From Fredericiella sp963839515 (GTDB taxonomy: Bacteria > Chloroflexota > Anaerolineae > Caldilineales > Caldilineaceae), in assembly GCA_963839515.1 (NCBI GenBank), contig CAWIVN010000016.1:30903-94902 (forward strand): DNA of 64,000 bases. Reading direction: 5' to 3'. Both the position numbers and the translations under genes were made by a program. The notes beneath the pieces were generated by a model that saw only the letters and a list, made by a program, of their open reading frames with translations, had not been told where the DNA came from and ran no database searches. This document shows, piece after piece, positions 1 through 11,453 of the stretch. How positions within the stretch are numbered: the stretch's first letter is position 1; each line of letters begins with the position of its first letter.

Positions 1-602
1 TCAATCCGGACATTGCGCTGCCCAAGAATGTCACGGCGATACGCGAGCAGAGACTGCTGGGCAGGGGCCCCGTGATCACGCTGATTGGCAGCGGCATCGA
101 CGACGACAAGGTGCGCCTGATGGCCGAGGGTATCCTCCAGCGGGAGGTTGCCGGCACGTTGTGTATTGTGGCCGGGCGTAACTACACGCTGCAGCAGAAC
201 CTGGTGGGCCTGCACGGCAACGCGCGGCTCGCAGTGCGCGTGTTGGGTTTCATTGATTACCTGGATGACCTTATCGCCGCAAGCGACCTGGTCATTACGA
301 AATCGGGCGGTCTGATTACGAGTGAGGTGATGGCGCGCGGCACGCCCCTGTTGGTGACCGAACCTATCCGTGGACAAGAGGAGTTCAACGCGGATTATAT
401 GGTCACGGCAGGTGTTGGCGTGCAAGCGCGTTTGACTGACTCGGTACCCTATATGGTGGAGTCGTTGATGACTGATGCGCCCCGCCTGGCGCGCATGCGA
501 CAGAACGCCATGTTGCACGGCAAGCCAAAGGCGGCGCTGGATGTCGCAGACATTGTATTGAATGCTATCAACTCGGCCCAGTTAATCAGGCCTGGCAGGT
601 AA
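1..602 (+). CDS. Glycosyltransferase, MGDG synthase/MurG-like, C-terminal part
   Basis: The reading frame is open from the first bases of the window, so the N-terminal acceptor domain lies outside. What remains is the nucleotide-sugar binding half of a GT28-type (GT-B fold) enzyme. The stretch KSGGLITSEVMARGTP followed by EPIRGQEEFNADY matches the donor-binding region of processive diacylglycerol glucosyltransferases and plant-type MGDG synthases, where a Gly-rich turn and a later GQE hold the UDP-sugar. Inferred role: transfer of a sugar to diacylglycerol at the inner face of the membrane. It ends 43 bases before thrS. MurG is the main alternative, but the PIRGQEE signature favours the glycolipid branch. 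Confidence 0.75.
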   Translation, partial: NPDIALPKNVTAIREQRLLGRGPVITLIGSGIDDDKVRLMAEGILQREVAGTLCIVAGRNYTLQQNLVGLHGNARLAVRVLGFIDYLDDLIAASDLVITKSGGLITSEVMARGTPLLVTEPIRGQEEFNADYMVTAGVGVQARLTDSVPYMVESLMTDAPRLARMRQNAMLHGKPKAALDVADIVLNAINSAQLIRPGR

Positions 603-645
603 GCCCGGTAACTGAGCCCAGTCACTAGACAACGAGGAGTCAAGA

Positions 646-2487
646 ATGAGTGGCAACAACAAGGATTCCGACAAGGGTTCCGATAAGGACCAACTCTATA
701 AGCTGCGTCACAGTGCTGCGCACGTGATGGCGCAGGCGGTGCTGGAACTCTATCCGGAGGCAAAGATCGCGATCGGCCCTCCCATCGATACGGGCTTCTA
801 CTACGACTTCGATCTCGGTCGCGATGCACATGGTAAGCCGATCAGCTTTACGCCCGAGGATTTGGAGGCGATCGAGAAGCGGATGCGCCAGATTATCGGC
901 GGCAAGCATGTGTTTCAGTATCGTCAAGTGAGCGCCGGTGACGCGCGCGAACTGTTTGCAGATCAGCCATATAAGCTGGAACTGATCGCCGGCCTGGAAA
1001 AGGGCAGCATCGACGAGTACGGCAACGAGGTACAGGAAAAACCCGTCATCAGCACGTATCGACAAGACACGTTTGAGGATCTGTGCCGCGGGCCGCACGT
1101 CGAGCATACGGGCCAAATCCCGCCGGACAGCTTCAAGCTGATGACGGTAGCCGGCGCGTACTGGCGTGGCGACGAGGCCAACCCTATGCTCCAACGCATC
1201 TACGGCACGGCCTGGCGCAACAAGAAAGAGCTCAACGAGTATCTACAGATGCTCGAAGAGGCCAAGAAGCGCGACCACCGCAAGCTGGGCCGCGAACTGG
1301 AGCTCTTTATCTTTGACGAGGAGATTGGACCGGGTCTGCCGCTTTGGCTGCCCAACGGCGGCGTCATCATTTCCGAGTTGGAGAGGCTGGCGGAGGAGAC
1401 GGAGTTACGCGCGGGCTACCAACGCGTGCGTTCGCCGCATCTGTCGAAGGAGGACTTGTTCCTGCGCTCGGGGCATTTGCCTTACTACGCCGAGAGCATG
1501 TACCCCCCGATGGAATTGGAGGGTGTGCGCTACTATGTCAAGCCGATGAACTGCCCGTTCCACCACAAAATCTTTGCCGCCAAATCGCGCAGTTACCGCG
1601 ACTTGCCCGTGCGGTTGGCGGAGTACGGAACGTGCTACCGCTACGAGAAGAGTGGCGAGCTGTTTGGGCTCATGCGCGTGCGGTCGATGCAGATGAACGA
1701 CGCGCATATCTACTGCAGCGAAGAACAGTTCGAACAGGAGTTCATGGGCGTCATCGCCTTGTACCGCTACTACTTTGACCTCTTTGGCATCGATCGCTTC
1801 GTAATGCGGTTGAGCACGCACCATCCCAAGGGCCTGGGCAAGAAGTATGTCGACAACCAGCGCCTATGGCTGAAGACGGAGGACATGGTGCGGCGGGCCA
1901 TGGACAACGGCGATGTACCGTATGTCGAGGTGCCGGACGAAGCGGCGTTCTATGGACCAAAGATCGACGTGCAGATCTGGAGTGCCATCGGGCGCGAGTT
2001 CACGCTGGCGACGAACCAGGTGGACTTTGCCGTGCCGCCGCGTTTTGACCTGGTCTTCACGAACCGCGAGGGCAAGGAGGAAACGCCGCTGTGCATCCAT
2101 CGCGCGCCGTTGAGCACGCACGAGCGCATGATCGGCTTTCTGATCGAGCACTATGCGGGTGCGTTCCCCGTGTGGCTGGCCCCAGAGCAGGCACGCGTGA
2201 TTCCAATCACGAGTGATCATAACGACTACGCCATGCAGTTGGCGTTGCAGTTAAAGGAGATAGGCGTGCGCGCCGAAGCGGACTTGAGCGCCGAGCGTAT
2301 GAACGCCAAGATTCGCAATGCGCAGTTGATGAAGGTCCCGTACATGCTGGTGGTGGGCGATGCCGAACAGGCGAACCACACGCTGGCGTTACGCAAGCGC
2401 GACGGCACGCGCATCAACGACATGTCCGTGGGTGCTTTCATGGAGATGGTGCGGCAAAAGATCGCGACGCGGGCGGCGGAGCTGTAG
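646..2487 (+). CDS. thrS: Threonyl-tRNA synthetase lacking the TGS domain
   Basis: Class II aminoacyl-tRNA synthetase charging tRNA-Thr; 613 aa. The protein begins almost directly at the second editing domain, with HSAAH (the HxxxH metal/editing motif) near residue 24 and CRGPH near residue 147, so the usual N-terminal TGS domain of about 60 residues is absent. The catalytic core shows KPMNCPFH (zinc Cys), motif 2 around YRYEKSGE, and the motif 3 region HRAPLSTHERMIG; the C-terminal anticodon-binding domain runs to the end. The ATG at 646 has an ACGAGGAGT Shine-Dalgarno 8 bases upstream and there is no open frame before it that could encode a TGS. No T-box leader is visible upstream. Confidence 0.95.
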   Translation: MSGNNKDSDKGSDKDQLYKLRHSAAHVMAQAVLELYPEAKIAIGPPIDTGFYYDFDLGRDAHGKPISFTPEDLEAIEKRMRQIIGGKHVFQYRQVSAGDARELFADQPYKLELIAGLEKGSIDEYGNEVQEKPVISTYRQDTFEDLCRGPHVEHTGQIPPDSFKLMTVAGAYWRGDEANPMLQRIYGTAWRNKKELNEYLQMLEEAKKRDHRKLGRELELFIFDEEIGPGLPLWLPNGGVIISELERLAEETELRAGYQRVRSPHLSKEDLFLRSGHLPYYAESMYPPMELEGVRYYVKPMNCPFHHKIFAAKSRSYRDLPVRLAEYGTCYRYEKSGELFGLMRVRSMQMNDAHIYCSEEQFEQEFMGVIALYRYYFDLFGIDRFVMRLSTHHPKGLGKKYVDNQRLWLKTEDMVRRAMDNGDVPYVEVPDEAAFYGPKIDVQIWSAIGREFTLATNQVDFAVPPRFDLVFTNREGKEETPLCIHRAPLSTHERMIGFLIEHYAGAFPVWLAPEQARVIPITSDHNDYAMQLALQLKEIGVRAEADLSAERMNAKIRNAQLMKVPYMLVVGDAEQANHTLALRKRDGTRINDMSVGAFMEMVRQKIATRAAEL

Positions 2488-2504
2488 ACGAGTAACCTGT
2501 AGCG

Positions 2505-2530
2505 GCACGGGGTTCGACAGGGCCCCGTGC
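2505..2530 (+). terminator. Hairpin after thrS, weak terminator
   Basis: An 8-bp perfect stem GCACGGGG/CCCCGTGC with a 10-base loop lies 18 bases after the thrS stop. There is no T-run after it, so termination would be partial or Rho-dependent. The strong promoter that follows shows that infC is at least partly an independent unit. Confidence 0.3.
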
Positions 2531-2563
2531 CCATACTGCACACCTGAAAATTTCGGCAGGAAC

Positions 2564-2592
2564 TTGACGCGGCGAGCGGCAAATGATATACT
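2564..2592 (+). promoter_or_regulatory. Sigma70-type promoter for infC
   Basis: TTGACG at 2564-2569 and TATACT at 2587-2592 are separated by exactly 17 bases. The predicted transcript starts near 2599 and has a leader of about 105 bases before the ATT start of infC. Confidence 0.7.
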
Positions 2593-2703
2593 ACGGCCTT
2601 GAACTCCGTAGACAGCAATCTAGAGTTATGGTAGATTCGAGATGTGGGGTGCGCTTGGCTGCTTGGGATGGCCGAGCGACAATGATTTAAGGAGAGAACA
2701 CCT

Positions 2704-3249
2704 ATTACCCGGAGAGATTTCCCCAGACCGTCCGTTGCGGACACCACCCGGATCAATTCCGAGATCCGCGCAAATAGCGTGCGCGTGGTCGATGTGTCAG
2801 GCCAACAGCTTGGCATTTTGTCGATTCGGGATGCGCTAGCGATTGCCACCGAAAAGCAATTGGATCTTGTGGAAGTGGCGCCTAACGCCAATCCACCGGT
2901 CTGTCGCTTGATGGACTATGGCAAGTATTTGTATGAGAAGCAGAAGCGAGAGCGCGAGTCGCGCAAAGCGCAGAAGCAGATCGAGGTCAAAGAGCTGCGG
3001 TTGCGGCCCAAGACAGACGACCATGACATACAGGTCGTTATGAACAAGATCCGCAAGTTTGTCGAAGAGGGCGCCAAGGTGCGCGTCCGTATTCGCTTCC
3101 GTGGCCGTGAGATGCAGCATCCCGAAGTGGCGCGTGCCCTCTTGGAACGTGTGTCCAAGGATGTTGCCGACGTGACTATTGTTGAGTCGATGCCCTTGTT
3201 GGACGGCAGCAGCATGGTCATGGTGTTGGCGCCTGCGCACGCCTCGTAG
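2704..3249 (+). CDS. infC: Translation initiation factor IF-3, ATT start codon
   Basis: IF-3 binds the 30S subunit, blocks premature 50S joining and checks the start codon. The frame contains the characteristic N-terminal RINSEIRA segment, LDLVEVAP and CRLMDYGKY, then the C-terminal domain with KELRLRPKTDDHD. A gene finder restricted to ATG/GTG/TTG would start at GTG 2779, which would cut off the RINSEIRA segment. The frame is open upstream to ATT at 2704, preceded by AAGGAG at 2689-2694 with a 9-base spacer, giving 181 aa (usual length about 180). ATT starts are a known autoregulatory feature of infC, since IF-3 itself discriminates against non-standard start codons. rpmI and rplT, the usual partners, do not follow. 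Confidence 0.93.
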   Translation: MTRRDFPRPSVADTTRINSEIRANSVRVVDVSGQQLGILSIRDALAIATEKQLDLVEVAPNANPPVCRLMDYGKYLYEKQKRERESRKAQKQIEVKELRLRPKTDDHDIQVVMNKIRKFVEEGAKVRVRIRFRGREMQHPEVARALLERVSKDVADVTIVESMPLLDGSSMVMVLAPAHAS

Positions 3250-3311
3250 GTGGAATGTGGGCGCAACCGGACTTCTTTCGTGGTGAGCCATACCGATTTA
3301 GCGTAACTGCA

Positions 3312-3336
3312 GGCCGGCGCATTCCGCCGGCCTTTT
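3312..3336 (+). terminator. Rho-independent terminator after infC
   Basis: GGCCGGCG/CGCCGGCC, an 8-bp stem with loop CATTC, is followed by TTTT. It lies 63 bases after the infC stop and confirms that no rpmI-rplT cotranscript continues. Confidence 0.8.
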
Positions 3337-3359
3337 GCATTGGCCACGACGGGCAGCTA

Positions 3360-6590
<3,231 letters not shown>

Positions 6591-6671
6591 AGGGACGGAT
6601 TATAACATTACGGAACGGAAAAGTCACTGGTGTATTGTAGTATTTCCCTGACTGTGAACGTCGGCGTGTTC

Positions 6672-6700
6672 TTTGCAGATCGCAGGAACCAGAGTATAAT
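6672..6700 (+). promoter_or_regulatory. Promoter of the stand-alone receiver gene
   Basis: TTTGCA (6672-6677), a 17-base spacer and a perfect TATAAT (6695-6700) lie in the divergent intergenic region, leaving a leader of about 90 bases before the ATG at 6797. Confidence 0.6.
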
Positions 6701-6796
6701 CGAGCTGTAAGCATTTCGTAGGGACAGGGCCGCGCCGAGAAATACCTTCGATGATTTTCCGGGGCGGTTTCGTGCAAGCCCGTGGAGCACAGGCTG

Positions 6797-7246
6797 ATGG
6801 CTGACGTGCAGACTCCGCGTCCGGCGCCCGAGTTACTGGTGCTCGTAGCTGAGGACAATCCCCAAAACCAAAAAATTATTGTTCGCATGGTGCATAGCTT
6901 TGGCTGCCGTGTGGATGCGGTTGCCAACGGCTTGGAGGTGGTCGAAGCCGTGCAGCGTCGCCGTTATGACGTCGTACTCATGGACATTCGCATGCCCGAC
7001 ATGAATGGCTTAGACGCCACGCGCTTGATTCGCCAGCAGTTGCCTCTCGATCAGCAGCCGCGTATTTACGCGCTGACAGCGGGTATAGGGCCCGACGAGC
7101 GTCAAGCCTGTTACGACGTAGGGATGGACGGGTTTTTGGCCAAACCCCTCGTGCTGGAACAGCTGGCGTTATTGTTCTCCGGGCCGCCCAACCGTGGCAC
7201 AGAGACGAACGGGAATTTGCGCGACGAGTATATCGGCAACAAATAA
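6797..7246 (+). CDS. Single-domain response regulator (receiver only)
   Basis: 149 aa consisting of one CheY-like receiver: acidic pair in VAEDNPQN, phosphoacceptor Asp63 in LMDIRMPDMNG, and the Lys of the FLAKPLV motif. There is no output domain. The MDxRMPxMNGLDATR style matches the second receiver of the divergent hybrid kinase, so the two probably belong to one phosphorelay. ATG 6797 is preferred to GTG 6782 because GGAG at 6783-6786 is well placed for it. The last codons lie inside a 22-bp inverted repeat that also includes the stop codon. Confidence 0.88.
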   Translation: MADVQTPRPAPELLVLVAEDNPQNQKIIVRMVHSFGCRVDAVANGLEVVEAVQRRRYDVVLMDIRMPDMNGLDATRLIRQQLPLDQQPRIYALTAGIGPDERQACYDVGMDGFLAKPLVLEQLALLFSGPPNRGTETNGNLRDEYIGNK

Positions 7247-7284
7247 GCACTAGTCGATCTTGCGACTAGTGCTTATTTGTTGCC
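7235..7284. terminator. 22-bp perfect inverted repeat, likely bidirectional terminator
   Basis: Two 22-base arms (7235-7256 and 7263-7284) are exact reverse complements around a 6-base loop. The arms start with GGCAACAAATAAG and include the last three codons and stop of the receiver gene. The 3' arm contains TTATTTGTT, giving a loosely U-rich tail. It sits between two converging units (receiver on plus, tRNA-gltX region on minus). Confidence 0.55.
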
Positions 7285-7300
7285 AGCTTGCGCTGGAAAT

Positions 7301-7375
<75 letters not shown>

Positions 7376-7461
7376 ACGCATCGGCTTAGCGAGGATGGAT
7401 TGTACCTGTAGACAGGTAATTTCGCAAATTCCTGGCCGGTGTATCTGGACTTATCTCCCGG

Positions 7462-7761
7462 CTAGACGGCGGCCGCGGCGTAGGCCTTTAGCGCGGCCTG
7501 TGCCCCTTGGACGCGCCGTATGGTTTCGGCCCGGCCCAGTACGACCATGCTCTCGAAGAGCGGCGGCGAGACGGTCTTGCCCGTGATGGCCACACGGAAG
7601 GGCGTGAAGAAGCTGCCCACCTTGATGTCCATAGCTTCGGCCGCCGCGCGGAACGCCTCTTCTAACTTGTGGAGCGTAAATGGCTCCACCATCTGCAGCA
7701 GACTGATACCTTGATCCAACACGTCGATGCTGATTGCCGGCGTCAGCTTCTTGCCGATCAA
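7462..7761 (-). CDS. gltX: Glutamyl-tRNA synthetase, C-terminal fragment (frameshifted)
   Basis: 99 aa matching the anticodon-binding tail of GluRS, e.g. SFFTPFRVAITGKTVSPPLFESM. It lies in the -1 frame relative to the 402-residue catalytic part and begins at TTG 7761, which overlaps the TGA stop of that part by 4 bases (TTGA). The protein sequence runs on naturally across the junction (YADPA then LIGKKLTPA), so this was one gene of about 500 codons. No slippery heptamer is visible at the junction, so a single-base deletion or a sequencing error is more likely than programmed frameshifting. Reinitiation through the TTGA overlap could also give two polypeptides. Confidence 0.85.
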   Translation of the reverse strand: MIGKKLTPAISIDVLDQGISLLQMVEPFTLHKLEEAFRAAAEAMDIKVGSFFTPFRVAITGKTVSPPLFESMVVLGRAETIRRVQGAQAALKAYAAAAV

Positions 7762-8966
7762 GACGCGGGATCCGCGTACACGATCTCATCTGCGAAGGCC
7801 CAGTCGATGAGCGGCGCAGCTTCTGTCAGGAACTTGATGCGTTCCTGAATCAAGGGGATGAGAAGGTCGAAGCGCGGGTCGTCCGCCAGCTCTGTTTCGT
7901 TCAGCCCCAAGGCGGGCGCCACAAACGGCAACAGGTGCTGTTTCAACTCCTCAGGCGCCAGTGCACGAATATAGACGCCGTTAAGCCACTCCAGCTTTTT
8001 GTAGTCGAGCGCCGTCGCCTTGGCCGAGATATCCTTGACGTCAAAGCGCGCCACAGCCTCGTCGCGCGTAAAGATCTCGCGTTCGGCGTCGAAGCTCCAG
8101 CCGGTATTGGCCAAGAAGTTGAACACGGCTTCGGGCAGGTAGCCTTCGTGGATGAAGTCGCTGACAAACACGGGCATCTCGCGCCCATCAACCACCGGCT
8201 TGCGCTTGCTCATCTTGCCCTTGCCACTGGGGTCAAGTATGATCGGCAGGTGGACAAATTCCGGCTGGTCCCAGCCAAGGGCCTCGTAGACGAGCACGTG
8301 CAGTGGCGCGGACGGCAGCCATTCCTCGCCGCGCAGGATATGCGTGATCTCCATAAGGTGGTCGTCGACGACAACCGCCAGGTGATAGGTCGGCATGCCG
8401 TCGCTCTTGAGCAACACCGGATCAACTGGAATGCGTTGGTTTTCGACCACTACTTCGCCGCGAACCGCGTCGTGGACGGTTGTAGTGCCTTCCAGTGGGA
8501 TGGCGAAGCGCACGACATGGGTGCGGCCTTCGGCCTCGAATGCAGCGCGCTGCTCAGGCGTAAGCCAGCGATGCCGACGGTCGTACTCCTTGCCCTGTTT
8601 TCGCAGCTCTTCCAATTCTGCCTCAGTGGTATAGCAGCGATAGGCCTTGCCGTCATCTACCAGTTGCTGGGCATAGAGTGCATAGAGCGCCTTGCGCTCG
8701 CTCTGTACGTAGGGGCCAAAGGGCCCACCAATATCGGGGCCTTCGTCCCAATCCAAACCTAGCCAGTGCAGACCATTGGCCAGGCTGTTGAGGCTCTCGG
8801 GATTGTAGCGCTTCTGGTCCGTGTCCTCGATGCGCAATACAAACTGCCCGCCAGTGCGGCGAGCATACATCCAGTCAAATAAGGCGGTGCGCAAACCGCC
8901 CAGATGCAAGTGACCCGTCGGGCTAGGCGCAAACCGTACGCGCGCGGGCTTTAACTCGTCTTTCAT
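7758..8966 (-). CDS. gltX: Glutamyl-tRNA synthetase, catalytic part (frameshifted)
   Basis: Class I synthetase for tRNA-Glu. FAPSPTGHLHLGG carries the HIGH-type motif (HLHL), the KMSKR loop is present (GKGKMSKRK), and LRIEDTD follows as in GluRS. The frame stops at TGA 7758-7760, right after the stem-contact region and before the anticodon-binding domain, which continues in another frame. The start overlaps the 3' end of glnS by 4 bases, so the two are translationally coupled. If the frameshift is real, tRNA-Glu charging would depend on the two pieces assembling or on another gltX. Confidence 0.92.
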   Translation of the reverse strand: MKDELKPARVRFAPSPTGHLHLGGLRTALFDWMYARRTGGQFVLRIEDTDQKRYNPESLNSLANGLHWLGLDWDEGPDIGGPFGPYVQSERKALYALYAQQLVDDGKAYRCYTTEAELEELRKQGKEYDRRHRWLTPEQRAAFEAEGRTHVVRFAIPLEGTTTVHDAVRGEVVVENQRIPVDPVLLKSDGMPTYHLAVVVDDHLMEITHILRGEEWLPSAPLHVLVYEALGWDQPEFVHLPIILDPSGKGKMSKRKPVVDGREMPVFVSDFIHEGYLPEAVFNFLANTGWSFDAEREIFTRDEAVARFDVKDISAKATALDYKKLEWLNGVYIRALAPEELKQHLLPFVAPALGLNETELADDPRFDLLIPLIQERIKFLTEAAPLIDWAFADEIVYADPAS

Positions 8967-11341
8967 GCCAGCCTATCTTTCAGGATCTCTTGAACGGCCT
9001 GCGGGCTCGCCTTGCCGCCCGTCGCCTTGATGACCTGGCCCGTAAACATCCCCAGCAGGCTTGTCTTGCCGGCGCGATACTCGGCGACCTTGGCAGGCAG
9101 GGCGGCCAGCACCTCATCCACGGCCCGCTGCAACTCCTGGGGCGATAGCGCCTGATCGAGCCCCACGCGCCGCACGATGTCGGCGGGTGAGCCACCTTCG
9201 ACTAACATGGCGGCAAAGACGCTCTTTGCCCCTGCGCTGGTGATCGTCTGCTGGTCCACGAGCTTGACCAACTCAGCTAACTGCACAGCAGTAAACGGCA
9301 CCTGATCCAGGCTGCGGCCCTTGAGCTCGCGCAGCACCTCGTTGGCCACCCAATTGGCGATGGCCTTGGGGTTGTTGTACACGGCTAAGGCCGCGTCGTA
9401 GAAGTGGACGATGTCTTCGTCGCCGGTCAAGACGTCTGCAAGTTCGGGCGTGATACCCAAGACATCAACGTAATAGTCGTGGCGTTGCGCCAGCAGCGTA
9501 TTGGTGCCGCGGGCACGCGTCCGCTCGTCAGAAATGGAAGTGGTGGACGTCGTAGCGCCGGCTATTGCTTCCTTGTCGTCGCCCTTGGACTTGACAGTTT
9601 TCATCTCATCCGCAGTGGCGCCTTTTGCTTGCCTGCTTAGCGCTTTGTTAAAGGCGTCAGGCAGCTCTACAATGCGGTTGAAGACGAGTGCGCCAGGTTG
9701 CGAATCCACGCTGTCGGCTATGAAGTAGCCGTGGCGCACAAACTGGAAACGCTCGCCGGCGGATGTTTGCGCCATGCTCGGTTCGAGCAATGCTTGTTTG
9801 AGCACTTCAACTGAGCGCGGGTTTAGGTAGTCCTTGAAGCTCTTGCCCTCTTCGCCGTCGTCCGGGTTGGGTACGCTCAGCAGGCGGTCATAGAGGCGCA
9901 CCTCGGCGGGCACAGCATGCTCTGCCGACACCCACTGGACGGCAGTGCTCTTCTTGCGCTCAGCGCCGACCGTCTTGCCCAACGATTCCGCATCATAGCT
10001 GCAGTGCAGTGCGACGACATTGCCGGCCGCATCCTTGACGACATCGTCACAGCGGATAAAGTAAGCGTTGCGCAAGCGCACCTCGCCGCCCGGGCGCAGG
10101 CGTGTCCAGCCTGGCGGCGGATCTTCGCTGAAATCCGTCTGCTCGATGTAGATCGTGCGCGTGAGTGGAACCTGGCGAGTGCCTTCCTTGGCGATATCGC
10201 GCGGCCAGTAGGGAGCGTCCAACCACTCCACTTGTTCTTCTGCGTAGTTGGATATGACAACTTTGAGCGGACGCAGCACCGCCATGACGCGCGGGGCGCG
10301 TGCGTTGAGATCGTCGCGAATGGCGTCTTCGAGCACACCCATCTGCACCCGGCTGTTGGTCTTATCGACGCCGATGCGTGAGGCAAAGAGGCGAATGCCT
10401 TCGGGCGTATAGCCGCGGCGGCGCAAGCCGGCGATCGTGGGCATGCGCGGGTCGTCCCATCCGCTCACGTACTTTTCCTCGACGAGTTGGAGCAGCTTGC
10501 GCTTGCTCATCACTGTATAGTCGAGGTTGAGGCGGGCAAACTCGTACTGGTGCGGCCGCGGCTCCTCGAATAGGTTGTCAAGCAGCCAATCATAGATGGC
10601 ACGGTTATTTTCAAATTCGAGCGTGCAGATCGAGTGCGTGACTTGCTCGATGGCATCCTCCAAGGGATGCGCATAATCATACATGGGGTAAATGCACCAG
10701 GCATCGCCCAGGCGGTAGTGCGAAGCATGGCGAATACGATAGAGCAGCGGATCGCGCAGTTTCATATTCGGGGCGGCAAGATCGCCCTTGGCGCGCAGCA
10801 CGTGTGCGCCGTCGGGGAACTCACCGGCACGCATGCGGGCAAAGAGATCGAGGTTTTCCTCGATCGACCGGTCGCGATAGGGGCTCGGCCGTCCCGCTTC
10901 AGTGACGGTGCCGCGATATTGGCGGATTTCCTCTTCGTTCAGGCTATCGACGTAGGCCTTGCCCTCTTTGATCAATTGCACGGCAAACTGATAGAACTGT
11001 TCGAAATAATCCGAAGCAAAAAACAGCTTGTCCTGCCAGTCAAAGCCCAGCCAGTGTATGTCGTCCTGGATCGACTGCACGTACTCCGGGTCTTCCGTTT
11101 CCGGATTGGTGTCGTCAAAACGCAGGTGACAAACGCCGCCGAAATCTCGGGCAATGCCAAAGTTCAAGCAGATCGACTTGGCATGGCCAATATGCAGATA
11201 GCCATTGGGCTCGGGCGGGAAGCGCGTCACAACACGGCCGCTATAGCGGCCGTTTTCCGTGTCGCGCAAAACAAGTTCGCGCAGGAAATCCAAAGATTCC
11301 CTGCGCTCCGGCATCATAGTTGTGCTGCTTTCACTGGTCAT
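8963..11341 (-). CDS. glnS: Glutaminyl-tRNA synthetase with C-terminal GatB/YqeY-like domain
   Basis: 792 aa, compared with about 550 for E. coli GlnRS. The N-terminal 550 residues hold the class I core: PPEPNGYLHIGHAKS (HIGH), MSKRKLL (KMSKS-type), and the two beta-barrel anticodon domains. A linker rich in Lys, Ala and Thr (about 575-625) leads to a helical domain with ALAVYNNPKAIANWV, VKLVDQQTITSAGAK and a C-terminal GQVIKATGGKA, the hallmark of the GatB tail/YqeY family that grips tRNA elbows. The same architecture is known in Deinococcus GlnRS. It allows direct Gln-tRNA formation. It is cotranscribed with gltX (4-base overlap) and the tRNA-Gln gene. Confidence 0.95.
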   Translation of the reverse strand: MTSESSTTMMPERRESLDFLRELVLRDTENGRYSGRVVTRFPPEPNGYLHIGHAKSICLNFGIARDFGGVCHLRFDDTNPETEDPEYVQSIQDDIHWLGFDWQDKLFFASDYFEQFYQFAVQLIKEGKAYVDSLNEEEIRQYRGTVTEAGRPSPYRDRSIEENLDLFARMRAGEFPDGAHVLRAKGDLAAPNMKLRDPLLYRIRHASHYRLGDAWCIYPMYDYAHPLEDAIEQVTHSICTLEFENNRAIYDWLLDNLFEEPRPHQYEFARLNLDYTVMSKRKLLQLVEEKYVSGWDDPRMPTIAGLRRRGYTPEGIRLFASRIGVDKTNSRVQMGVLEDAIRDDLNARAPRVMAVLRPLKVVISNYAEEQVEWLDAPYWPRDIAKEGTRQVPLTRTIYIEQTDFSEDPPPGWTRLRPGGEVRLRNAYFIRCDDVVKDAAGNVVALHCSYDAESLGKTVGAERKKSTAVQWVSAEHAVPAEVRLYDRLLSVPNPDDGEEGKSFKDYLNPRSVEVLKQALLEPSMAQTSAGERFQFVRHGYFIADSVDSQPGALVFNRIVELPDAFNKALSRQAKGATADEMKTVKSKGDDKEAIAGATTSTTSISDERTRARGTNTLLAQRHDYYVDVLGITPELADVLTGDEDIVHFYDAALAVYNNPKAIANWVANEVLRELKGRSLDQVPFTAVQLAELVKLVDQQTITSAGAKSVFAAMLVEGGSPADIVRRVGLDQALSPQELQRAVDEVLAALPAKVAEYRAGKTSLLGMFTGQVIKATGGKASPQAVQEILKDRLA

Positions 11342-11453
11342 AAGTTACCGCTCAAATGGGTCAAATTACACGGGATTCCCTGCGAATCCCGATCGGATTG
11401 CTGATCCTGTAATGAATAACATGGGGAAGGAGATCGTGTCAAAAAGACGGTAC

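Noticed and set aside
449..2891. Several long minus-strand and shifted frames over thrS and its flank, including a 221-codon frame at 2226-2891
   Set aside because: They mirror codon bias of thrS and infC, have no family motifs and no ribosome sites.
7734..8762. A 342-codon plus-strand frame opposite gltX
   Set aside because: It is the antisense of a highly conserved synthetase and reads as a shadow without recognisable motifs.
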